Assembly (NCBI RefSeq): GCF_963678635.1
Contig: NC_087071.1
Span: forward strand, 19,903,613 to 19,963,612
Direction of reading: 5' to 3'
Length of the DNA: 60,000 nucleotides
Origin: Symsagittifera roscoffensis
Lineage: Eukaryota; Xenacoelomorpha; Acoela; Convolutidae
In this document: positions 33,450 to 42,803 of the stretch, piece by piece
Layout of the letters: each line of letters starts with the position of its first letter
Position numbering within the stretch: position 1 is the stretch's first letter
Program-made: the position numbers and the translations under genes
The notes under the pieces: model-generated
The model's input: only the letters and a program-made list of their open reading frames with translations
Told to the model about the DNA's origin: nothing
Databases searched by the model: none

Positions 33450-35315
33450 TATCCTTATAGTGCCCGGTAAAAGTTTTGAGATCGATAAAACTATAGCACC
33501 AATTAATGAAAAACTAAAATTAGCCTCATTAGGACGAAAAAATTTAATTAATTTAAACACGAATATATGTAGTATTTAAGACGGTTTGCTGCACCGGTTT
33601 TTGCTTGAGAAAAAGGAACTATTCAACTGAAGTAATGGGCGTTCTATTAAATGTTGCAGTTTTTAAAACTCAGCAAATATTTTTCTTAATTCTTGAAGTC
33701 AGCCAGAGCATCCATTGATTAACACTCCGTTACCTTCAACCTACAAAGTTAAAGACAAAAAAAAATTTAATTTCGATAGAGCGATGACATTTTTTTCATT
33801 CATTTTTGAACTCTCAATCATGTTACATGCAGCCGAGCTTTTCAAAGTCTTAGTTGCTCCGACTATTTCGAAGAGATGGTACGAAAGTATACAATTGGTT
33901 ATTTTTCTACAATCGGTTTCGAAAACCTCATAAAATATCCGGGAGGCCAATTCTTTTGTATATAAAAATGTTTTTGATTACGGTTGGGAATCTAAAATAG
34001 CTTTTTCGTTTTCTAATTTAGTTTTGGTAGTCTAATTTGGTCTCTTCGCTACAATTTAAAGGTTTCGTTAATTCTACAATTTTACTGGAAATAGTAAAAA
34101 GACCATGAGAGAAAAATTTAAATAATTGGATTTTTTCCCGAAAGATTTTTTCATGCTTGAGTTTCCTTTTTTATTCTTGTTAGAGCAAGTGTTTTGTAAT
34201 CAGGAACTAAAATTTTTTCCCGTGAACAATTTTCTTACGAATTTATAAATTTGAATTCGTGTTATTTTTTGAAAAGTTAGAACTCAGAGACTCCTTCGTA
34301 TTTGACCTGGAGGTAACGCGGTTGCCTTGTACCCTAAAAACTGGGGTTCGAGTCCCGGCCGGGTCTCGTTTATTAGTATGTATCCAATAATAGACAACTT
34401 CTCGATTGAAATTTTGGACTTTTGTTTGTCTGCATATGTTTTGACGGTCAAGTTGGCGCACCAGCAATTTTGTTTGTGCTGTCAGCATTTTTCATCACAG
34501 ATGCAAGCGTTTTTGCTATAGTATTTGCTAGTTACATGATTTCGAAACTTCTAAAATTTTCAAAAAGAAATTGCTCAAAATTTTTTAAAGACAAATTTTT
34601 TTTTGGCATTTTGTGTTTTGTACTCAAATGGATTCCACTCAGTCGATATCGGCGTAAAAGTGGAAGCTTATTCAACAGTGGTGATTGAGTTTTTTTCACT
34701 CTTTTTCCGAAAACTTTTTCAATTTTTCTCAAGAATTTTGATTTTTTTCTTTTTTTTAATCTAATTTTCTGTTTGCTAGCTTGCAATGCTGTGATTGCGT
34801 TGTGTTGCAAATGATGCAAAGCTCCGCTTCGCCTCCGTGTTCACATTTTCTGGTCGGATTATTCGACAAATCCTTGTTTGTTTGTTTTTTTTGGGGGGGG
34901 GAACAATACGTCAAAAACATTGAATGGAGTACTGCTAATGCAATCAGCTGCCATTATTTGGAGGTTGGGAGTTAGTTCGAGGAGAAAATTGTTAGCAAAT
35001 TGTTCAAAAAAAGTAGATTTATATTCAATAGACAGATGCAGATGTTTAAATATAGATGAACTTAAAATAATTGAATTCCCAAACCGATGCTATTGCTCGC
35101 TGAACATGTATAGCTCGCGGCTAAAAAAACAGTTGTGGCACAAACAGTTGTGGCACAAAAAACAAAGTGGTACAAAAATTACCAGGAGAAACTTTGGAGA
35201 TGAACGTTTGTAAGGAGACCAATTACCAGAAAAATGGCGAAATCACAATTAAACAGTTTCTCTTTCTGGTTGTTTTTTAGCAGCTAAAACATGTCTGAGC
35301 GTATATCGCTCTCGG
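33450..35315. repeat. 1,540-bp tandem repeat, copy D, running into the gap
   Basis: 33450-34989 repeats 31910-33449. From 34990 it continues into sequence shared with copy B (AAATTGTTAGCAAATTGTTC) up to the N gap. It looks like the parental end of a recent tandem duplication, or an assembly duplication. Confidence 0.85.
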
Positions 35316-35515
35316 NNNNNNNNNNNNNNNNNNNNNNNNNNNNNNNNNNNNNNNNNNNNNNNNNNNNNNNNNNNNNNNNNNNNNNNNNNNNNNNNNNNNN
35401 NNNNNNNNNNNNNNNNNNNNNNNNNNNNNNNNNNNNNNNNNNNNNNNNNNNNNNNNNNNNNNNNNNNNNNNNNNNNNNNNNNNNNNNNNNNNNNNNNNNN
35501 NNNNNNNNNNNNNNN
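35316..35515. other. Assembly gap (200 N)
   Basis: Exactly 200 unknown bases, probably a placeholder of nominal length. The left edge is in repeat copy D. The right edge is one base before the target duplication of the LTR retrotransposon. Confidence 0.99.
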
Positions 35516-35521
35516 GGAAAC

Positions 35522-35778
35522 TGTCATACCGCTACTGCAGTAGCAGTATTTATTATACGTATGTACATCTAACCTCTGGTGCTCAATCATTATTTTATGG
35601 TATTCTCAAGGTCATACGTAAGCGTTGACACTGAGATTAAGCGAGAGATCAGAGTACTTAACAATGATCTATCTCTCAGTACATAAGAAACCAAGAAAAG
35701 AGAAAATCTAAATTCAATATTCAGAATACGGTATTGAATTACAACTTGTTTTCAATTGATATCGCAACGCATATCACA
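35522..35778 (+). repeat. 5' LTR
   Basis: 257 bp starting TGTCATACCGCTACTGCAGT and ending CGCATATCACA. It contains the palindrome CTACTGCAGTAG near its left end. It is directly followed by TGGCGCAGCCAGC, which begins with the TGG expected of a primer-binding site (35779 onward); the priming tRNA is not identified. The gag start codon overlaps the last LTR base. Confidence 0.9.
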
Positions 35779-36668
35779 TGGCGCAGCCAGCAGGATTCGC
35801 AGCTCAAGACAACAGAACGGATATGGGAATTCCGGTATTTTGGGCATCAGCGAATCTAGACCCTCCGTGGCAATTCAAAATTTGGTTCGAACAATTTCTC
35901 ATGGCGGTTACGGTCAAAGAAAATGTGAACCCAGAGATTATTTTGGAAGAACCAAAAGACATATTGGAGGAACCACCACCACGCCCGGAAACGCCCAGGG
36001 AAGGGGAGAACGAAGATGCGAGATACGCTAGGATTCTTAGAGATAAATTAGCAAGCGACAGAGTAGTATTGGAGAACGAAGAAAGAAAAACAAGAGGCCC
36101 ACGAGTCGGACACAATGTCTTCTACAACGAAGTACAAAAGAAACTGGTGTCACGATTATTTCTATCTTTGGGCACAGAGGGAAAGAAGAGATTCCTACAA
36201 AAGAATCCGCACGCAGAAATATCGAAAATGACGTTCAGAGAAATAACAGAGTTGGCAGAAGTCTCATTTCAAAAGGTAAAATGTGTAACATACGAAAGAT
36301 ACAAGTTATTTACGAGAATGCAAGAATCTGGAGAATCTCTAGAATCATTCCACGCAGCATTAACTGCTCAAGCTGCTCGTTCAGAACTGGGGACATTGGA
36401 AAATGAAATAGTGCGAGACTTGTTCATCTCGAAAATGAAAAACATGACATTGCAGGACACGTTGACATTCGAAACTCTGAATCCAGAGGAAGTTCTAAAA
36501 AGGGCTATAAAATTTGAACATAGCAAGTTAACCACAATGGCATTTCAAAAGACTAATGCTGCGGCTACAGGAGGATCAAGTAGCAATTACACGTCGGGTG
36601 TGAGAATAAAACAGGAACCTGTAATGGCAGTTCGAAATTTGGGGGGGGAAAACCAAAACTCCAAATAG
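35778..36668 (+). CDS. Retrotransposon gag (capsid-type), 296 aa
   Basis: The gag polyprotein packages element RNA. It starts MAQPAGFAAQDN, with the initiator A shared with the 5' LTR end. A Pro/Glu-rich stretch (EEPPPRPETPREGE) follows. The middle part has a capsid-like helical region (YKLFTRMQESGESLESFHAALTAQAA and ENEIVRDLFISKMKN), typical of Ty3/gypsy gag. The frame closes with TAG at 36666-36668, before the zinc knuckles, which lie in the next frame. The change of frame coincides with an eight-G run followed by A residues (36641-36652). It could be a +1 shift site or a length error in the run. Confidence 0.85.
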   Translation: MAQPAGFAAQDNRTDMGIPVFWASANLDPPWQFKIWFEQFLMAVTVKENVNPEIILEEPKDILEEPPPRPETPREGENEDARYARILRDKLASDRVVLENEERKTRGPRVGHNVFYNEVQKKLVSRLFLSLGTEGKKRFLQKNPHAEISKMTFREITELAEVSFQKVKCVTYERYKLFTRMQESGESLESFHAALTAQAARSELGTLENEIVRDLFISKMKNMTLQDTLTFETLNPEEVLKRAIKFEHSKLTTMAFQKTNAAATGGSSSNYTSGVRIKQEPVMAVRNLGGENQNSK

Positions 36669-38478
36669 AAGAGAAACAAATAACAGACAGAATAATAACA
36701 AAACTCAAAACACGAAAACAAAACCATGTAATAGATGTGGAAGGACGTTTGAACAGGGACATCTAAAAAATTGTCCAGCGATGGGGAAGAATTGTAAACA
36801 CTGTGGTAAACCAAATCACTTCGCCAAAATGTGCAGATCCCAACAAGTAAGTGAAGTTGCGGAAGATTCGGAAGGATCGGTAGAGGAATGCGACCAGATC
36901 AGTGAAGGTATTGGGTCAAGTAGTGAATTTGAAGTTATGTCAATACAAACCTACCAATCGGAAAATGAGCGAGTTTCAAAATATGTGAAAGATCGAATCA
37001 ACGAAATGAAAAACAACACAAACGGAAAAGTGATACGAGTTCAGAAAATAGATTCTATTCGCGATCCAACATTGAATCGCGTAAAATCACTAAAAGCCAT
37101 GGTACGAATAGATAACCAGATAATTCAATTAACAGTGGACACTGGAAGTCCTGTTTCATTTCTTAACTGGGCCACGACAAAGGAAATCATGGATAAATCA
37201 AACAAAGTGAGATTCATACCGTCCGACAAATTGAACTTACAAACCAAATTCGTGGATTACAACAAACAACCGATCAGTATCCTGGGAGCCCTGAAAACCA
37301 ATCTGAGGTCAGCGGGCTGGGAGGTAAAGGGCGCAACCTTTCTGGTATCAGAACGAAAAACTAGATGCATCATGGGATTAGATCTGCAAGGACAAGTGGG
37401 AATAGTGACTACACAAAGACCGGCGCCAAAAGAACTCACCAGGTTCGACGTGCTCATGTGCGAGCAGTCAGAAGGTTGGAAAGAAAAATTTTTCACTAAA
37501 TTTAAAAACTTATTTGAAAGGCAAGGCATTTCAAAAAATCACATTGCCAGTTCAAAATTCAAATACCCACTATGTCCGATTCAAGAAAAGGGCAGAAGAA
37601 TCCCAATTCCCATACAAGATAAAGTCGAAAAAGAAATCGAGAAGTTATTGACAGAAGGTCATATAACAAAACTTGATAAATGTACAAGTGATTGCTTTAT
37701 CGCTCCGATTGTAATAACAGTAAAGAAGGACGACTCAATAAAATTGGCAATGGATGCAAAACCAATCAATAGACAATTGTTCAAAAACAAATATCAAATG
37801 CCGAATGTAGATGAACTTATTGATGGGGTAAGCCAGATTGTAACTGAAAACAAAAAGGGTACGCTATATTTTTCGGTGTTAGATTTGAAATATGCGTACA
37901 GTCAACTAAAATTGGCTGCTGATACAGCTAGACAATGCAATTTTAACATTGTGGGTGGAAAAGCTACTGGAACTTACAGATTCTTGACAGGGTTCTACGG
38001 TCTAGCAGATATGCCAGCTGAATTTCAAAAGGCTATGGATAGAACCATCAATCACGCTAAAAACACGTTCTGTTTTCTGGATGACATACTTATTGTGTCA
38101 AAGGGAAGTGAAATCGAACATGCAAACTTAGTAGAAGCAGTACTAAAGAAATTGGATGCGGAAAACTTGGCACTGAAACTCTCAAAATGTGAATTTTTTA
38201 AACAAGAAGTGAATTGGTTGAGTCACCATCTCTCAGAAGAAGGGGTTAGACCGAAAATCACTAAAACGGAAGCCGTAGTAAACTTGAACCAGCCGAAATC
38301 CCTAAAACAACTAAGGTCATTTCTAGGAAGCATAAATCACTTAGCTAAATTTATACCTAACGTAGCCAGTCTGACTGAAAAATTAAGACCACTTCTTAAA
38401 GAAGAAAATCAAAAGAAAAAGTTAAAAAACATGAAACTCCCGGTGAAAAAATTCGAGTGGGGGATGTTCACACAGTAG
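36619..38478 (+). CDS. Retrotransposon nucleocapsid, protease and reverse transcriptase segment
   Basis: The frame is open from about 36619; its first ATG is 36781. It holds two zinc knuckles: CNRC..H..C (36727 onward, wider than usual spacing) and a canonical CX2CX4HX4C (CKHCGKPNHFAKMC). An aspartic protease has its active site DTGS at about 37138-37149, and reverse transcriptase has the catalytic box FLDD at 38074-38085. Further RT landmarks are KLAMDAKPIN, YAYSQLKLA and FYGLADMPAEFQKAMD. It stops at 38476-38478, just inside the region linking RT to RNase H. The break is at a five-G run (38458-38463 region), and RNase H continues in another frame. Confidence 0.88.
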
Positions 38479-40391
38479 CATTTAATGCTATAAAAGGAGC
38501 TGTGGCAAATATTACGAAAGTGCATTATTACGATGCAAATCGTGAAACACGAGTTAAATGCGATGCTAGCCATGATGGGCTAGGGGCTACTTTAGAACAA
38601 CAAAATGATGAAGGGTTGTGGGCCCCAATTTCGTTCGCATCCCGATACCTAAATGCCCAAGAAAAAAAATATTCAACAAATGAGTTGGAATTATTGGCAG
38701 TTGTTTGGGCAGTAGATAGATATAAACACTACCTTCTGGGGAAACCATTTACCATCGCAACTGACCACAAAGCGCTTACAACAGCATTGGATGTTAATCA
38801 ATCGAACAAGACCTACCAATCACGTTTAACCCGGTGGGTTGACCGGTTACTGCCATATCAGTTCAACATAGTTCGCATTCCGGGGAGGGACATGGGCATA
38901 GTTGATTATTTATCGCGTGATCCTTTCAATGATCCCTGGCCCGAATCAGAATTAGACGAAAAGTTTGTAGTAGCAACAATAAACTCTTTTCATGAAGCGT
39001 TCGACTGCTGGAACAGTAGGCTTAAAGACTCAAGGTCGCTCAACCGGAACGAAAAAGTTCTAGAATGTTCCAGAAGGAATGTTACGAAACAGTCATCAAG
39101 TAATGGTTGCTATAGCAACCAAAACGGTCAAAACCGAACAAGGCTCGACCGGAACGAGAGAAAACAGTTTCCACGACTGCAAAAACAGCTAAACACAACA
39201 GTTCAACAGAAACAAATCACTTTTTCGTCAAATCAACCCACTAAACAGTCAGTCTTAAATAATTGCAAAATCAAAAAACGATCAGTAACGAGCAAAATAG
39301 AAAAAACAGACTCAAGGATCGAGATGTCAGAAAATAAAAACAGAGCATATGACTGGTGGTCAAACTCACCACAAGAATGGCGGAATGAGGAGCGCGAAGA
39401 AAGCATAATGGACCCAAAGTGGAACCGATCACTTTCCACCAATAACGAACTCTCGGAAGAGGAGGAGATCACAGAGACAGTACAACGCACGAGAAAAATA
39501 ATACGAGGAGGCAGAAAAAATAGGGACAGCTCCGACAGCGAAACACGTCATGCACAACGAGTAAAATGGTCGTTGGAACCGGAACAACAACGAGTAGCGG
39601 ATCAAAGACTGCTCTCATTCTGGCAGTTAATAGGCGGAGAAAACAATGTTCAAGAAAATCGAGAACTGGTGGCTCATACCCAAGAAGTCAGGGACAACTT
39701 GGAACACGAATCAAGTTCAACATCGCCAAAACCGAGCGCATCGACGGAACGAAAACTCAGTGAGGTGAATGTAATAGAAGTAGACCTGACAACCACAGAA
39801 GAGGCGGAGAGTGAGGAGGAAGTGTGCTCAATTCAACCGCCAAAGGGACTAGGAAAAACAGGACTGCAAAAGCAGAAACAAGTGGAGACTCTGGACAACC
39901 TCGCAAAACTGTTCGACAAAAACTTACTAGCAGAACTGACCACAGAAGACACGTGGATGGACCGCCTCAGGAGAGTGGTAGAGAGAGGGGATAAACAAGG
40001 ATTCGAATTGATGGGACCCTATACAAATCCTTTGTGGTCACAGATGGCAGTTCAGGACGACTGCATCTTGGTGAATAATCGGCTAGCAGTACCAGTTCAA
40101 CTACAACAAGCTGTCCTGAAACGAATCCATCGAGGACACCCAGGTCAGGAGGCTATGTTGGGAGCAGCGCAATATCTGTGGTGGCCACACATGAATAAGG
40201 ACATCGTGAATTTGGCAGAGGAGTGTCGCAGTTGTACCAGATATGGTAAGAATGTAAAATACCTTATTTCGAAAAATTCGTCAAAACCATTGCCACTGCT
40301 CACGCAGCCGGGACAGGAGGTACAACTAGACTACGCGGGGCCTATAGAAAATCAAAAAGGAAAAAAAAATCTATCTTTTAGTAGCTATTGA
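38457..40391 (+). CDS. Retrotransposon RNase H, long linker and integrase N-terminal segment
   Basis: RNase H comes first, with acidic residues visible in KCDASHDGLGA, YSTNELELLAVVWAV and IATDHKAL, and ends near DYLSRDP. About 350 mostly polar residues (Gln/Asn/Ser/Lys/Glu-rich) follow, much longer than the usual RNase H-integrase spacer. The integrase HHCC zinc-binding region then appears (IHRGHPGQEAM..WWPHMNKDI..CRSC). The frame stops at 40389-40391, just after LDYAGPI, which carries the first catalytic Asp. The break coincides with a nine-A run (40362-40370). Confidence 0.88.
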   Translation: MGDVHTVAFNAIKGAVANITKVHYYDANRETRVKCDASHDGLGATLEQQNDEGLWAPISFASRYLNAQEKKYSTNELELLAVVWAVDRYKHYLLGKPFTIATDHKALTTALDVNQSNKTYQSRLTRWVDRLLPYQFNIVRIPGRDMGIVDYLSRDPFNDPWPESELDEKFVVATINSFHEAFDCWNSRLKDSRSLNRNEKVLECSRRNVTKQSSSNGCYSNQNGQNRTRLDRNERKQFPRLQKQLNTTVQQKQITFSSNQPTKQSVLNNCKIKKRSVTSKIEKTDSRIEMSENKNRAYDWWSNSPQEWRNEEREESIMDPKWNRSLSTNNELSEEEEITETVQRTRKIIRGGRKNRDSSDSETRHAQRVKWSLEPEQQRVADQRLLSFWQLIGGENNVQENRELVAHTQEVRDNLEHESSSTSPKPSASTERKLSEVNVIEVDLTTTEEAESEEEVCSIQPPKGLGKTGLQKQKQVETLDNLAKLFDKNLLAELTTEDTWMDRLRRVVERGDKQGFELMGPYTNPLWSQMAVQDDCILVNNRLAVPVQLQQAVLKRIHRGHPGQEAMLGAAQYLWWPHMNKDIVNLAEECRSCTRYGKNVKYLISKNSSKPLPLLTQPGQEVQLDYAGPIENQKGKKNLSFSSY

Positions 40392-40413
40392 TCGATTCTC
40401 AAAATTTCCATCA

Positions 40414-42333
40414 GTGAAGGTTACAAAATCCACAAGTGGAAAGAGCACAGTAAAATTCTTGAGATCATATATTGACACACATGGAGTCCCTGAATCAATT
40501 AGATCGGATCAATTTTCAGGATTTAAGGGAAAAACTTTTAAAAAATTCTGTTCGGAACTCAATATCGAGCAAAAATTCTGTCCGGTGGGGGATCACAGAG
40601 GTTGTGGTTTGGTTGAACGTACAATTCAAACAATAAAAAGAAGACTGGGAGTGATGATGCTCGATGAAAATAATAAATCAATCAAATTATGCCTCAGCAT
40701 TATAATGAGAGACTTACGGTGGAACAAGCAGAAAAGAATTCAAGTATCTCCGTTCCAAGCACATTTCGGCAGACTACCAAAAACAGAATTTAAAATTGTG
40801 AGGGATAAATTTTTGAATAATTCTGATTCTTTAGACAAACAACACTTGGAACGCTCAGCACTGACTGCTTCTCAAATGAAACGAAGAATTGATCAGTCGA
40901 GAGAGAATCTAAAGATAGTGCGCAAGGGACAACTGAGCAGGGATACAAGCCCACTGCACAAGCAGCAGATAACATCAGACAGAGACAAAGAAAGAGCCAA
41001 AGCCCTAAAGGAATTGTTGGAAGCGAACGCCCGCTGGAACTACGAAAGAATGGACGCGGCTAAAAATGACATCCGGAAATTAGTGGACGAGACAGGGCAA
41101 CTCAATCCCGATCTCCGAAAGGAAATGATCTACTCTTGGGAGAAGGGATTTGTGGAGGACAAAATAGAAAACCAATGCAAGTCACCAACCAAGACTATAC
41201 TTCGAAAGGACCCTCTTCGGAAAAGCGGACAAGCCTTAACCAGACCACTAAAGGGGAAAATCGTTTCAGAAACGGACTCAACAATTAGGACATCAGCCGG
41301 TTCGATCTATAGGAAATCGGATATAGCTCAATCAAAAACGGTACTGACGCAAGAAAACCAGCGAAGCACGAGTAAAAGTCCATCGTCAGAACCTACCAAA
41401 AAGTTTAAGCGAGTCAGCTCTCCAGAACGACTAGAGGAGCTGGGATCAGAGGACGAACTTCAAGGAGAAATGGAAATCGCTGATACAATGAATCCAATAG
41501 AGCGCTTTCAGAGGAGCCAAACAATAGTCACTTCAAAGGACACAGAAGCCGGGGGAGGCCTGAATCTTGCAGTCAAAAGAGCAAAACCCAATTTGGCGGG
41601 ACCAAAACCAAATACAGAGGAAAATATCACAAACAAGCCGGAAAAGAGCGGAAAGGAAAAGAAAGGCCGAAGCAAGAAACAACAGGGGACAAATCAAGCT
41701 GCGACTGCAGCAAACTCGGAGCAAGAGAAAGCAACATCTAAGCCGGAATCAGACACAGTAGATACCAAAATTCAGTCAAGTTCTACGCCAAAAGCAAAAC
41801 AGCGTCCGAAACTGAAAGGCATTGACTCTCACACCCCTCTTGAAGATATCGTGGACACATTTCACAATCGAAATTTGGCACCGTCTGAATGGGAGAAGTA
41901 CGCGGACCAATTGTTAAAAAGAAGAGTGCAGCGAGTTGCGGATGAACTTCGAGAAAATCCTCAACAAAACTCGGAACTGGACACAAACTTCGAACCACCA
42001 CAAGGATTCTCGGACGAATCAAGTGCAGAAGAGTCAGGTATTAGACGAAGTTCGAGACAAACAAAAAACAAAGAACCCAAACGATTCGGAGATCCGATAA
42101 AACATTCAATCAAAGAAATATCCGAAAACCTTACAGGTAGAGGTCTTCTAAAGGAGGCACTTAGACAATACAGAAACCAACTGAGAGATTTTAAAGATCG
42201 GGACGACAGACCATTAGAATCGAAAGTGCGACGACTCGAAAGACATCTATTTATGCGAAAATTCGGATATGCTACCTTGGATGAGGGAGTCGATTGGAAC
42301 CCGAGTTGGGAAATCGAGCTGGAGGAAAACTGA
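40414..42333 (+). CDS. Retrotransposon integrase core and long C-terminal tail
   Basis: The frame begins upstream of 40414, in the region after the A run. The integrase core shows the second Asp in RSDQFSGF and the catalytic Glu in GLVERTIQTIKRRL, with the D-35-E spacing of retroviral-type integrases. Roughly 500 residues follow, rich in Lys, Glu, Ser and Gln, ending near WEIELEEN before TGA at 42331-42333. I recognise no chromodomain, GPY/F motif or envelope features in this tail, and its function is unknown. It ends about 68 bp before the 3' LTR. Confidence 0.85.
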   Translation: MKVTKSTSGKSTVKFLRSYIDTHGVPESIRSDQFSGFKGKTFKKFCSELNIEQKFCPVGDHRGCGLVERTIQTIKRRLGVMMLDENNKSIKLCLSIIMRDLRWNKQKRIQVSPFQAHFGRLPKTEFKIVRDKFLNNSDSLDKQHLERSALTASQMKRRIDQSRENLKIVRKGQLSRDTSPLHKQQITSDRDKERAKALKELLEANARWNYERMDAAKNDIRKLVDETGQLNPDLRKEMIYSWEKGFVEDKIENQCKSPTKTILRKDPLRKSGQALTRPLKGKIVSETDSTIRTSAGSIYRKSDIAQSKTVLTQENQRSTSKSPSSEPTKKFKRVSSPERLEELGSEDELQGEMEIADTMNPIERFQRSQTIVTSKDTEAGGGLNLAVKRAKPNLAGPKPNTEENITNKPEKSGKEKKGRSKKQQGTNQAATAANSEQEKATSKPESDTVDTKIQSSSTPKAKQRPKLKGIDSHTPLEDIVDTFHNRNLAPSEWEKYADQLLKRRVQRVADELRENPQQNSELDTNFEPPQGFSDESSAEESGIRRSSRQTKNKEPKRFGDPIKHSIKEISENLTGRGLLKEALRQYRNQLRDFKDRDDRPLESKVRRLERHLFMRKFGYATLDEGVDWNPSWEIELEEN

Positions 42334-42390
42334 GTAAATTGAACTATTTAAATAAATTATCCTACTGATGTTGTATACTTTATTTCTTTC

Positions 42391-42401
42391 ACCGTGGGGG
42401 G
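42391..42401 (+). other. Polypurine tract candidate
   Basis: ACCGTGGGGGG immediately precedes the 3' LTR. A short G-rich purine tract here is where plus-strand DNA synthesis is normally primed in LTR retrotransposons. It is shorter and less adenine-rich than many. Confidence 0.6.
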
Positions 42402-42660
42402 TGTATTATACCGCTACTGCAGTAGCAGTATTTATTATACGTATGTACATCTAACCTCTGGTGCTCAATCATTATTTTATGGTATTCTCAAGGTCATACG
42501 TAAGTGTTGACACTGAGATTAAGCGAGAGATCAGAGTACTTAACAATGATCTATCTCTCAGTACATAAGAAACCAAGAAAAGAGAAAATCTAAATTCAAT
42601 ATTCAGAATACAGTATTGAATTACAACTTGTTTTCAATTGATATCGCAACGCATATCACA
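42402..42660 (+). repeat. 3' LTR
   Basis: 259 bp starting TGTATTATACCGCTACTGCA and ending CGCATATCACA. It differs from the 5' LTR at AAGTGTTG versus AAGCGTTG, ATACAGTA versus ATACGGTA, and a 2-bp difference near the left terminus. Confidence 0.92.
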
Positions 42661-42803
42661 GAAACATAGTATTTTACTACCTTAAAATTGAACAGAAAAA
42701 CTGTTATTTTGAACTAATCGTTTCGTTAGATTCAAAAAAAAACATTCAATTCAGTTAAAAGCTTTTAAAAACAATTAAGATAATTAATAAATAATTTGAT
42801 TTG

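Larger units (their letters stand above)
35517..42665 (+). mobile_element. Ty3/gypsy-type LTR retrotransposon, structurally complete, frame broken three times
   Basis: A 5-bp target duplication GAAAC (35517-35521 and 42661-42665) flanks LTRs at 35522-35778 and 42402-42660. The LTRs begin TGT, end ACA, and differ at about two substitutions plus one short indel region, so the insertion is recent. Internal order is gag, zinc knuckles, protease, reverse transcriptase, RNase H, integrase. This order places it with Ty3/gypsy (Metaviridae-type) elements. No envelope frame or chromodomain is recognised. The frame is interrupted near 36641-36652, 38458-38464 and 40362-40371, each time at a G or A run. 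The element lies just upstream of the dynein start, on the same strand. Confidence 0.92.

Noticed and set aside
35249-35590. Open frames spanning the N gap
   Set aside because: They consist mainly of unknown residues and arise only because N is read through.
36636-36652. Programmed frameshift as the only explanation for the gag-pol junction
   Set aside because: Two further breaks at homopolymers in the same element make run-length error at least as likely. Kept only as an alternative.
40800-42333. Envelope gene in the retrotransposon tail
   Set aside because: The tail is polar and charged, with no signal peptide, membrane segment or cysteine pattern, and is continuous with integrase.
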